Of a DNA stretch of 64,000 bases, positions 22,946-33,265 are shown one piece after another (positions within the stretch are counted from its first letter, which is position 1; each line of letters starts with the position of its first letter). Position numbers and translations under genes: made by a program. The notes below the pieces were generated by a model. That model did no database searches. It was not told where the DNA came from and saw nothing but the letters and a program-made list of their open reading frames with translations. The stretch comes from Lineus longissimus (taxonomy: Eukaryota; Nemertea; Pilidiophora; Heteronemertea; Lineidae), in NCBI RefSeq assembly GCF_910592395.1, contig NC_088313.1, positions 14,276,437-14,340,436 on the forward strand. The letters run 5' to 3'.

Positions 22946-24975
22946 AGAGTTACTTGGTAACATCCCTACATGTGTAAAAGATGTACCTTTGATGCAAAAA
23001 TAAACATACAAACTGAAGAAAAATTATAATCTGTTTCAAATCACCTCGAGTTTGTATTTGATAGCACATTTAACATGAGTGTGGAACTTTGAGTAACATG
23101 CTACACAGGAATGTTTCATAAGAATGTGGCCAGTTTGGAGAGGATAAAAAAATAACAACAACTTGGGCGTGGAAATCAGACGGCCAGGAAGATAATACCC
23201 CTGCTTGCCACCAGGAGGTGCCACATGTAGCACCATACTAGTCTAAAGCTGATGTCGAATAAATGATTTTTGCTGTTTTTGCGAGGCAGTTTTGAACATG
23301 GCTTGTAAGTTAAGCCAATGGTTACAGTCTATTTGTGTGCACATTCTTTCTGCTTTTTCGGTGATCCTGAATTGGATCATTCAAAAAGTGGAGAAGTCAC
23401 TGTCAAGCTGGTAGCCATCTTAGTGTAGAAAACAAACAGGTCTTATGCACAAGTTGTTGCATCATTTAAAAAATTTCACGTTGCAAGATTTGTCAAGGAT
23501 AATAAATTTCACAGTTAATGGCATAGGGTAGTCTAAGGCTGGTTGCTATGCAATGTTATATACATGTACTCTTGTCGCAGATGGCTATGCAATAGACTCC
23601 AGCAAGACCCCAGAACAAGATTAATTGATGACGTCATTCTGTCTCTGCCAACACAAGCTGCCATTTTTTACTCACTCTTCAATTCATGGAGCAGATCATA
23701 GGATATTATAGCATCATATTGCAGTCAATCAGTTCCATATAAACTGAGACACACAACCTTGAAGATGATACAGCTCTTTTATTTCAAGGATTTATATGTG
23801 TTTTCTGTAGGTTTTGTTGGGACTGATTGATTGCTAATTGGTGGTTTACATTTTTTATCTTCACACGCCTGTGACATCCTGGTGGAATGGAAATATGTGT
23901 TGACAGAGAGAATATCTTTTCATCTGCTTAGAGAATGAGTATGTTGCAGCAAAACGACCTTGCAGAAGTGACCTAAGGTCACTTTAACAAGGCAATGAAT
24001 TTACAAGACCAAACTGGCCCTGATTATGGAAACATTCTTTGTGTGTAGCATCAAATCTTGAAAATTGAGTTTGGGCGCAGTAGAAAGGTGATGTTTGAAA
24101 GAATGGCTAACTAGAGAGGTAACTCCAAATCTATTCCAAACAAGTCTAGGCAAAGTTAGTACGTATTTGTTATTTTGAAAGGTATCTTGTGGTGAATTGG
24201 AAATTAATAGAAAATTAGCTTTGCTCTTTCCTTTCCCATCTTCATTTTCAATAAAGCCATTTGTCTGGTGCCTGTACAAAATGCCTGTTTTACATGTGAT
24301 GGGCCCATGTGTGACAGACGTACCTAAATGGGCTTAAAGCGTCGACACAGTATATGCATCAGCAGATGTACATTGGCCATGGGATGTGGTTTACAAATGA
24401 AAATAAATGTGGGATAAGGTACATGTGGGATGTGCACATCATATATTGTGACTAAATTATGTTATCAGCTATAAAGCTATATTAATAAATTTGATGACCA
24501 CGTAAGTTGTATGTGTTTCCTTTATTTTCCGAAGTATTGAATTTTATCGTGATGAAATCGCTTGCAGCTGTCAAAATGGAAAGTCTATGATGACGTAGAC
24601 CCCTAGGAGCACTTAATATCGATGATTTATAATGCATATAAAAGGATTCCCCTCTGGGAAAATGACATCTGCCCACGCTCCAGCTTTGGATCATGTGTTT
24701 GATTTGGTGATATGAGGCCCAACCCATAAGTACTTTGTCAGTAATCATAAAAAGTACCACGTGGAAGTGATGACGCTTATAAAAAGAAATGTTCGCTGCC
24801 AGATTTACATAATAGTCAGTCGTGACACTTTGGGGAAAAAGTCAAGAAATGTGGGCTGTCTCATCGACATCAGGTTTTTTGTCACTCCCACATTATTTTC
24901 CAAATGAATTTTTATTTGAAATATCAAATAACAGAGTAGTGGAAACCTACATGTCCTAGTGGAGAACGTATTCAT

Positions 24976-25335
24976 TGGTGGACCTATATTATCTAGTTGT
25001 GACCAACATTACTCAATCTCCTGTCAGAGTTGACCTACATTGGTAGACCTACATTATCTAGTTGTGACCTACATTACACAATCTCCTGTCAGAATTGACC
25101 TACATTGGTAGACCTACATTATCTAGTTGTGACCTACATTACTCAATCTCCTGTCAGAGTTGACGTACATTGGTAGACCTACATTATCTAGTTGTGACCT
25201 ACATTACTCAATCTCCTGTCAGAGTTGACCTACATTGGTAGACCAACATTATCTAGTTCTGACCTACTGTGGTGGACCTTCGTTATCTATAGTTGTGACC
25301 TCCATTACTCGGTCCTCTTTCCGAGTTGACATTCA
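24976..25335. repeat. Minisatellite, ~65-bp unit, about 5 copies
   Basis: The unit is built from GGTAGACCTACATTATCTAG, TTGTGACCTACATTACTCAA and TCTCCTGTCAGAGTTGACCT. Within a unit, GACCTACATT itself repeats, so the array has a second shorter period. The last copies are degenerate. It is followed within 30 bp by another unrelated array. Confidence 0.85.
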
Positions 25336-25364
25336 TTGGTGATGTACATTAGAGAACACATTCA

Positions 25365-25690
25365 GACAGTTTTACAGATTGTGCTGCTCCAGCAGAGCCA
25401 TCCTGTCCACCAAGCTTCTAGTTTGACAGATTGTGCTGCTCCAGCAGAGCCATCCTGTCCACCAAGCTTCTAGTTTGACAGATTGTGCTGCTCCAGCAGA
25501 GCCATCCTGTCCACCAAGCTTCTAGTTTGACAGATTGTGCTGCTCCAGCAGAGCCATCCTGTCCACCAAGCTTCTAGTTTGACAGATTGTGCTGCTCCAG
25601 CAGAGCCAGCCTGTCCACGAGGCTTCTAGTTTGACAGATTGTGCTGCTCCAGCATAGCCACCCTGACTACCATAGTTTGACACACTGTGC
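25365..25690. repeat. Minisatellite, 52-bp unit, about 6 copies
   Basis: The unit reads GACAGATTGTGCTGCTCCAG, CAGAGCCATCCTGTCCACCA, AGCTTCTAGTTT. The first four copies look near-identical, so the array is young or homogenised. The last two are diverged. The reverse strand happens to be open across it, but the predicted peptide is only the repeat. Confidence 0.9.
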
Positions 25691-25794
25691 TGCCCGAAAG
25701 GACCACGCCTTTTTCCTCTGACACAATGTACCCATTCTGACAACAGGTCTCTATTTTAAGACAGTTCACGTCCATGTAGGCCTATATATGGTGT

Positions 25795-26650
25795 ATTCCT
25801 GTTTCGCCTATTCCTGTTTCGCCTAATTCCTGTTTCGCCTAAGTCCTGTTTCGCCTATTCCTGTTTCGCCTAATTCCTGTTTAGCCTATTCCTGTTTCGC
25901 CTAATTCCTGTTTAGCCTATTCTGTTTCGCCTATTCAAATGTATTGCTAACCTCCCCACAGACGTAGGAATATGAACCGTCCCTTACTGACCGACCAAAC
26001 GCGAGGAGAGCCACATATGTACGCATTGACGAACGCATGTTACGCCTCAAAGAACAATACGTCAATGGAGAGAGGGACATAATGAGTTACGTTGATGCCA
26101 TCAGTTACCTTGTCTGACATAATATCATGATATGTATTTTCCACCTTGTTTGACTTTATATGTGCTGTACCTACATGTATATTATGACATGGGTTTTACA
26201 GCTGATTTTGATCAAATAATTATGAGAATGTACAATATTATGTATTTTTATCAAAAACTCATGAATTCAGTTTTCATAAAATAAACGACTGCTTTACTCT
26301 ACTTAATCTATTAGTTTTTACTGTGTGTCAGTATGGTCCTATGGTCCTATGGTCAAATAAGTCCCGGACTGTCCCCGCTTTCAAGGTGACTCTTTCAAAA
26401 CGGTCATGGCATGGTTTGTTAACAAAGTTGATGGCATTTGATTAGTGAAATTGTCATCACATCGTTAACATCATCCAATTGTCCCCTCACATTTTCCCCA
26501 TAAAATGGACATGCATCCCTAAGGTTCCCCGTGGGAGAGTCGATTTATTGTAGGGGTACTGGAAAGTAGGCGAATCAGGAATAGGCGAAACAGGAATTTT
26601 GTAGGCGAAACAGGAATTTTGTAGGCGAAACAGGAATAGGCGAAACAGGC
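25795..26650. mobile_element. Inverted arrays of a ~15-bp repeat flanking ~630 bp
   Basis: The left side (25795-25935) has about nine copies of ATTCCTGTTTCGCCT with small spacing changes. The right side (26575-26650) has about four or five copies of the reverse complement AGGCGAAACAGGAAT. The 630 bp between carries no recognisable gene. Inverted terminal tandem arrays are typical of foldback-type transposons. No target duplication was established. Confidence 0.6.
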
Positions 26651-27499
26651 ATAAACCTCAACCTTGCATAAACCTATATATCTACCCGACCGAATATTGA
26701 TTTATCATAACGATGAACATGCAATAGCCATTATGATATCGTATTTTGTAACTTTCACTTTCATTCTCATATTCAACTTTCACTTTCATTTTCATATTCA
26801 ACCGCGCAAAAGTAACCATCATTTTATTTGTAGACTAATTCGCCATAGTCATGTAGCCTACTTCTGAATTTTCCAAAAAAATTCAAACTTTATTTGCACT
26901 ATCATTTTCACATTTGTAAATATTTCTTGCCACTTTCTCTTTCATGTATTTTACTTCACGGCGCCAAGGACTGCATCTTAGTTTCTTTTCTAGGCCAATT
27001 ACATGCCCATCCCGTCAAACACAAGTATTTTCCAATCAAATCAAAATTTCGTTCGCATTCCTCGAAATAGCAATCCACAGAAAAAGCTCGAATATACATT
27101 TAATGTAAACTGCCAAAATATTTGCGAGTGTTTTATCTTCGCGGATTTCGCGAATAACTAAAAAACGCGAAAAACTTTTTATTAGAAAAAGTGCTTGAAA
27201 AACGAGAGAAAGTTCTTAATCCGCCAAAATGAAAGTGAAAAAATCAATGTTTGTAAAATAAGTTTGCGGAATCGCCAAAAATTTGCAATTTCCACGCAGG
27301 GTCAGAATGGGGAATCACGAATGATTGCCAGCTGGCACGGCGAGGTTAAAAATTGTTGTTGTCGACTTTTCCCGGCGGGGCTATACCGTGAAGACCGTCG
27401 ACGACACAACCGTTACATATGGCAAGCCAAAGCGGAATTTATTCAAGACTTTAGAATTACCATTCAAGAAGTTAAATAATATGTAAAGTCAAGGACTTA

Positions 27500-27720
27500 G
27501 TGAGCCCCCCTTTAGGTCGGGGGAGCTCCCCCGAACCCCCCTACGAGCATATGTTAAGTGCAAGCTCTAACAACTACAGCTGTTACAATGGGGGGACACC
27601 CCCCAAACCCCCCTCCGTCGACATAGGTTTTTACCAGTGCGTTGGGGGGAAGCTCCCCCCAAACCCCCCCGGTGGACAGTCAACTAGCCCTTCTGTGTCA
27701 TACTGCTGGAGGGGGGGTGC
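27500..27720. repeat. G/C-rich degenerate tandem repeat, three copies
   Basis: The core GGGGGAGCTCCCCCGAACCCC recurs as GGGGGACACCCCCCAAACCCC and GGGGGAAGCTCCCCCCAAAC at about 27520, 27590 and 27650. Each core can form a short hairpin and holds runs of five or more G or C, so it could also fold as a quadruplex or i-motif. An open frame gives repeated PPxPP peptides, which I take as a by-product. Confidence 0.6.
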
Positions 27721-27797
27721 GATGGGACCATCCATATAGTTCCTTCCGACACATTTTTGTTTTGGTAATGTAATACATTGTGATTGTCCTTATTCAC

Positions 27798-27944
27798 GGG
27801 AATCGGGCGTTTCCAGTGATATACGACACAAATAGGTTGTCCTCATGCATTCACTTTGGAAACGCATTTTAAAATAGATGTTACGTCCTGTTAATGGGGC
27901 ACGTCATCATCGCGTACATTTGGGAAAAACTCCCTAACGAGACC
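27798..27944 (+). repeat. 147-bp dispersed repeat, copy 1
   Basis: It starts GGGAATCGGGCGTTTCCAGT and runs through GTTGTCCTCATGCATTCACT and ATAGATGTTACGTCCTGTTA to TCCCTAACGAGACC. A direct copy with few differences is at 32863-33010. Both are non-coding. This copy lies inside the segment that interrupts the palindrome at 27416-29340. Confidence 0.75.
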
Positions 27945-29844
27945 GGAGCAGACGGCTGAAAGTAGTTTAATTATTGGCCGCTAGGGTTCAGAATGTCGCT
28001 CACCCGAATTTTTCACGCAACTTTTGCTAAATAGAGCTAGTTCTAGTTTGTGATTCATTTTAATACTTCAGATTTGGGCAGAAGACCAATATAACTTAGT
28101 CGTCAGTGTGGTTTTAAGCTGGAAAAACGTATTTGTTTTTCTTAAAGTGCCTTTTTGGACGGGTGTGTGCGATTGTTTTGTTTTTATGTCACGTGACCTC
28201 GACCATGTCGACACAAAATTGAAATAAACCACCCTTTTCTGTCATTATTTAGGACGGATATTTCTCTAATAAAAATATTAATATAATTGGCCAATTTCTT
28301 AGGCATATGATGTAGCGAATTCCCATGAAGATTTAAATTTAATTTAACTTAATTTCAACCAATGGGATAGCAACCACCACCGGAAGATCGCGGAGAAATC
28401 GGTAAACTCAACGGAGTTAATTCAGAAATTTACCAAAAAAAATTGTTTGTTGGATATACAATATTTACTCTCTTTATTTCACTTCATTTACATTATATAC
28501 TCCCGCACACACGTGTATCTTAAGAGCCCCTCCTAAAGGGGGTCTTATAAGTTCAAGAAGGAAATATATGTTCAAGACTAAAATATGTTCAACCTTGAAT
28601 CAAATGTTTTCAACCTTGAATAAAATATGTTCAACCTTGAATAAAATATGTTCAACCTTGAATAAAATATGTCCAACCTTGAACAAAATATATTCAACCT
28701 TGAACAAAATATATTCAAGACTCACGTGACCATATTCAAGACGCACGTGACCACAAAATTGATGACGTAGAGCGTAGAATCTGTGGTACTTCCGATGCGT
28801 TCTGTTTCACGACAGGCATTGCGCATTTTGAACCTATAATTTGCCTGATGTCTGTAAAACATGTATCGACTCTGACATTTACTCGGCATCCATGTCATGA
28901 TGTGTAGGATTACAGTACATGTCAGGTGTAGGCGGCTAGGTACGTGTACAACCATGTGTCAAAACCTCGTGCGAACAATTCGAGCTCCGAAACGCAACAC
29001 AAGTACCATGGGTTCGGGAAAGTCCGGACGCGGGTTCGGGAAAGTCCGTAAAGCATCAAAACATGAGCAACTACGTCATCAATTTTTGTGGTCACGTGCG
29101 TCTTGAATATGGTCACGTGAGTCTTGAATATATTTTGTTCAAGGTTGAATATATTTTGTTCAAGGTTGACAATATTTGATTCAAGGTTGACAATATTTGA
29201 TTCAAGGTTGACAATATTTGATTCAAGGTTGACAATATTTGATTCAGGATTGAACATATTTTGGTCTTGAACATATATTTAACTTCTTGAATAGTAATTC
29301 CACGGTCTTGAATAAATTCCGCTTTGGCTTGCCATAGTTACAACATCATAAATCGGGTGTAACGCGAACATTTCGTTTTAAAGACAGAGTGCCATTTTAT
29401 GTCAACCAAAACAGACTGATATGGTGTGCGTCATGCAGAGGCTCAACGACGCGTGCGACCGCCAATCTATCATGTTCATTCACAGATATCCCTCGCATTG
29501 GCGCCAGACATAATTCATTGACGTTTTTATTTGTAACAATAGGATAGTACAATATCGTAATTTTACTCTATAGTGTTGACCCGGGAAGTACATTACAGAA
29601 ATATTGTGATTGGTTTTCTCTTGGCGAGGTAAATTCCCAACCCGGTAGAACTGAATCGACGAATCGGAGCATCGGAGCCGTGCTCAGACGTGCTCACCCG
29701 ATTTAGGATAGGCGGCTTCCCGACTGTGACGATCAGATGAGTACTCTATGATACACCACAAAAAAATGTATTTTGCCTTGGTTTGCTTGAAAAAATGATA
29801 GGTCAATGAGGGCAATCTGAATGTCAACTCAGGGATTTTTTTAA

Positions 29845-29875
<31 letters not shown>

Positions 29876-30401
29876 TAAGCTGAGGTCGGCCTACTCCAAT
29901 AAAGGGGGTCCAAAGGCAGCAGCCTGGTAGGAAAAATGGTTGTTTCACGAAATCACCAAAAGGGGTCTCTCCTATCTTTCAGTATACGTTGTACCAGGGA
30001 TATATCCATCCCTAAATAAAACACGACTCGGTCATTTTACTGTGCATATTATGAGTCACAGGAAGACCACCAATTAGACTACCAAGCTCCTACCAATAGT
30101 CCTTCTTAAGCAATTTATTGTCTCTACGAAATGTGACTAATCTTTTGATGAGAATATCCTGGTGCAGATAGATAAGCACTTAACTATTGACCGAAAACGA
30201 TGATTACTGGCATTTCAACATTGTATCCACATGTATGATCATCTGTACCAAGAATGCCACTGCGTAATAGAAAAGTGCGTCATACTGACGTCAATTTCAG
30301 ACACTCATAACTTGACATAAATTATTGGCCTAAAATTATTTACGCTTCAATCACGCCATCTGTACAGCAATAGCTAAACCAGCCACCCAGTTCTGACAAT
30401 C

Positions 30402-30928
30402 GGAAGACACTAGAGAAGCAGGTCCAGGACAGATTGCCGCGAAAATTTTAAAATACTTCGGGAAACTTATAAATAGCTTTGGAAACACTGTGATGACGTC
30501 ACAAGCAAGTTTAAGTCCGACAGTGGTGCTAGTATGTGCCCAGCCGTAATGGTCATATTTACGGAAAAACTTTTGGAGTAAAAAAGTTTTGTTTTGTAAC
30601 AACAAACACGTATCAGATAAAGAAATTCAGAATTCCTTGATACATTGAATACAAATGCATGCTATTTCCCTTCTTTCGTAACGAAAGATATTCTACGCGA
30701 ATATTATATTAAGAATACAAAATAAAGTTTTTTTATTCCAAGCATTTTCCAGTAAAATGCGCAAATAATGCTCGGTATAGAGTAGCACAACTTTCGAACT
30801 TTGAAGAATATTGCAACTGAAAAGGCGGGAGATATGGTAATTCCGTGAAGACGTCAACATGGTGTTTTCCAAGCTATTTATAAATTCTCGCGGCAATCTG
30901 TCCTGGACCTGCTTCTCTAGTCTCTTCC
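30402..30928. mobile_element. MITE-like element with ~40-bp terminal inverted repeats
   Basis: The left end ACTAGAGAAGCAGGTCCAGG plus ACAGATTGCCGCGA is repeated inverted at 30882-30928 (TCGCGGCAATCTGTCCTGGA, then CCTGCTTCTCTAGT). The pairing extends a little further out through GGAAGA and TCTTCC. The 430 bp between are AT-rich without coding capacity. The near-perfect arms suggest a fairly recent insertion or hairpin-driven conservation. Confidence 0.65.
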
Positions 30929-32862
30929 AGTTCAATCCTGGTACAGATGGTCGTCATCCCTCGAAGATGGGCTATTGAGGGGGGAAATTCCTCATGAGAT
31001 AGACCGAGTCTTCTCTCAAAGATGCGCATCTTTGAGGTTCAATTCAAACTTCCAAGATCATGCGGCATCTTGAATGTTTTCAGCCCTCAAAGAGTTGAGT
31101 TAAAATAATGGATGGGTACAGTGTGAGTCAATTAACCCGTAAAAAGAATGCACAGTCATTAAAATGCCTCAATGCAATCTCAGAATATTTCTTTTTCTTT
31201 TCCAAGAACTTTCTTAAATATTTCCTCACCCTCGGCGGTCTTTGCGTTCATATCACGATCATGAGGTGCGGCAACTTCCGCGGAATAAGCGACTGCGAGG
31301 GGGTTTATGATTATACTCGCCCCGACGATTGAAACGCACTGGTTCGACGGGGTTTTCCAATACACAGCATTCAGTCACCCCTTAGAGGTCTCTAAGGTCT
31401 CCCGATGCACAGGATCCGAGCCCGACCACCAACTCAGGAATTTCTTGAGAACACCGATCTGTTTTTGATTCATTCCGGACCGCAATGATGTTTGCTGGCA
31501 AATATTGTATCCGTTCCAGGAATACGAAGAATGCCACAGCGCAGTTCGTATTGAGAAACGTAGAAAAGGTTTTAGATATTTTATCACTCGTCCCTCAACT
31601 ACGCCATCTGCGCACCGATTCAGCCCTCAAGAAAAATCCAATTCAGCCTTGTCGACGAAAATAGCAAGCACAAGTTCCGTAAATACAGGGGGAATTCCTC
31701 TACAAAAGGTCACTTATTCCTCTGCATATCAACTGTGCTCAATAGCGAAGAGAATAAACGAATCGGGGATTCCCCTAGGTAATTCCCTGCACGCAATCTT
31801 ATTCATTGATTCGCGTAGTTCGGATTCGGAAACGAGCTGCGTAAAAGTCACTTTTCTCCAACTAAACGTTAAATCGGACTCTAACGAACACTCATAGCGA
31901 GTCTATAGATGTTGAGTGGTTCATTGAGTGAGTTTTAGGGGCGCGAATATAATTTTCAAGCGGAGAAAAACATGATTACTTACAGAGTGAGTACATGAAC
32001 TCCAGCAGTTTATTTGATATGATATGATAATCAGGTGGAAGACGTCATACCGGCACAGGCACGTGAAATTAAGAGGTAAATAGTCCCCCTCTCCCCCCCC
32101 CCCCATCGATTGACACCCCCCCCCCCTCCCGACAACGCACATGAAGTAATTATTTTATGTGTGTTGTCAGTTTGGGTGCCCATGTGTGTTTGTCAGTCGA
32201 TCGGGGCTCGGGCTGCTGAGCACTTTATTTCACGTTGCCTATGATAATGGTTGCGAAACTGAGTCGGGTTTTTCCCGTATCGATATTTCAACGAAATGGC
32301 TCTCGTGTAGGCTAGTGCATGCTGCTAAGGTCTCATTAGGGACTTTTTTGTATTCTTGCGCGGCAAACCCTAACCGTAGTTCCTAAAAGATCATTAATTT
32401 CTTGGTTGTCACAGTATGCCAAAGACATGTTTTTTGGAGTTTCTGAAACCTAGAGCGCTACTCAATAGGCGGCTAACAAGAAACGACGCATTTTACTGTT
32501 ATTGCCAACGTATGTGTACACTGAACTTGGGATGTGCGTCGGCCCCGTGTTGAAATGCCGTCCAGTGCAAGTTGGTGCGTTTTTCGCTGATTTATGCAAA
32601 ATTCAACATATCTCAAAAGTTCAATGGTTGACCATCAATTTGTTTTTGATTTTTGTGTAGCGAAAGCAACTGTCTTTTACGGGAGAATGGTCACTGTAAG
32701 AATTATTCAGGAAGAAATGTATAATAATTTGGGGTTTTCCTTGATTGTCCGGCCCAATTGGCAATATTGCCATTTGGGATTGTGAACAGAGCTAGGAGAA
32801 AATGCGACGCTTATGATTTTTTCAAAGAAATAAAATGCCCGCTTTAACATCCTGCAGAAGCA

Positions 32863-33010
32863 GGGGAATCGGGCGTTACCAGTGATATACGATACAAATG
32901 GGTTGTCCTCATGCAATCACTTTGGAAACGCATTTTAAAATAGATGTTACGTCCTGTTAATGGAGCACGTCATCACCGCGTACATTTGGGAAAATCTCCC
33001 TTACGAGACC
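32863..33010 (+). repeat. 147-bp dispersed repeat, copy 2
   Basis: Close direct copy of 27798-27944, here starting GGGGAATCGGGCGTTACC and ending CTCCCTTACGAGACC. It ends about 255 bp before the CKAP2 start codon, so it may overlap the promoter region of that gene. Confidence 0.75.
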
Positions 33011-33088
33011 TAAGTCATATAGGCAGTTCGAGTTTTTGTTTTACAGAAATTATGTTTCCTCATGCGCCACCGTAGAGATTCCCATCGA

Positions 33089-33093
33089 CCAAT
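33089..33093 (+). promoter_or_regulatory. CCAAT box upstream of CKAP2-family gene
   Basis: GACCAATCA lies about 175 bp before the first CKAP2 codon, matching the NF-Y core CCAAT with a favourable flank. NF-Y sites are common in promoters of mitotic genes. The transcription start is unknown. Confidence 0.35.
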
Positions 33094-33265
33094 CAAAAAC
33101 GAGCTAACTTTGTTGTGGGAAAATCAAATTTGTGTGACAATAAAATACACATTTTTGCGAAATATTTCAATCAGAGAATTAATCAATGGCGATAAAAGTG
33201 ACTATTAGTTAATTTCTTACATCGAGATTGTTTTCAACTATCGAAAACTTGTTTATTTAATCAGT

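Larger units (their letters stand above)
27416..29340. mobile_element. Large foldback palindrome, left arm split by an insertion
   Basis: The right arm (about 29065-29340) reads inward as GGCAAGCCAAAGCGGAATTT, then TTCAAGAAGTTAAATATATG, then repeats of TTCAACCTTGAATAAAATATG type, then TCACGTGACCATATTCAAG. The left counterpart is in two pieces, 27416-27485 (outer end) and 28551-28760 (repeat-bearing part). The TTCAAGAAG-AAATA segment is present on both sides of the gap, as a target duplication would be. The gap, about 27486-28550, therefore looks like an insertion. The centre (28760-29065) is unpaired. Confidence 0.65.
19967..33265. other. Gene-poor, repeat-rich intergenic region
   Basis: No exon chain of a recognisable family was found on either strand. 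It contains minisatellites (22500-22945, 24976-25335, 25365-25690), inverted arrays of a 15-mer (25795-26650), a large interrupted palindrome (27416-29340), a G/C-rich triplicated repeat (27500-27720), a MITE-like inverted repeat (30402-30928) and two direct copies of a 147-bp repeat (27798 and 32863). In 20000-22250, 23000-24950, 29350-30400 and 31000-32860 I see nothing beyond low-complexity runs and short open frames. Confidence 0.6.

Noticed and set aside
25522-25743. Reverse-strand open frame with repeated peptide
   Set aside because: It is a by-product of the 52-bp minisatellite.
27195-27479. 94-residue open frame
   Set aside because: It overlaps the outer end of the interrupted palindrome and matches no family.
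31017-31036. 20-bp palindrome TCAAAGATGCGCATCTTTGA
   Set aside because: Perfect dyad, but isolated, with no gene nearby and no second copy noticed. Not enough to call a site.
31505-31897. 130-residue open frame between TNIP2-like and CKAP2
   Set aside because: No family pattern, no partner exons and a composition like random translated DNA. Left out as a gene.
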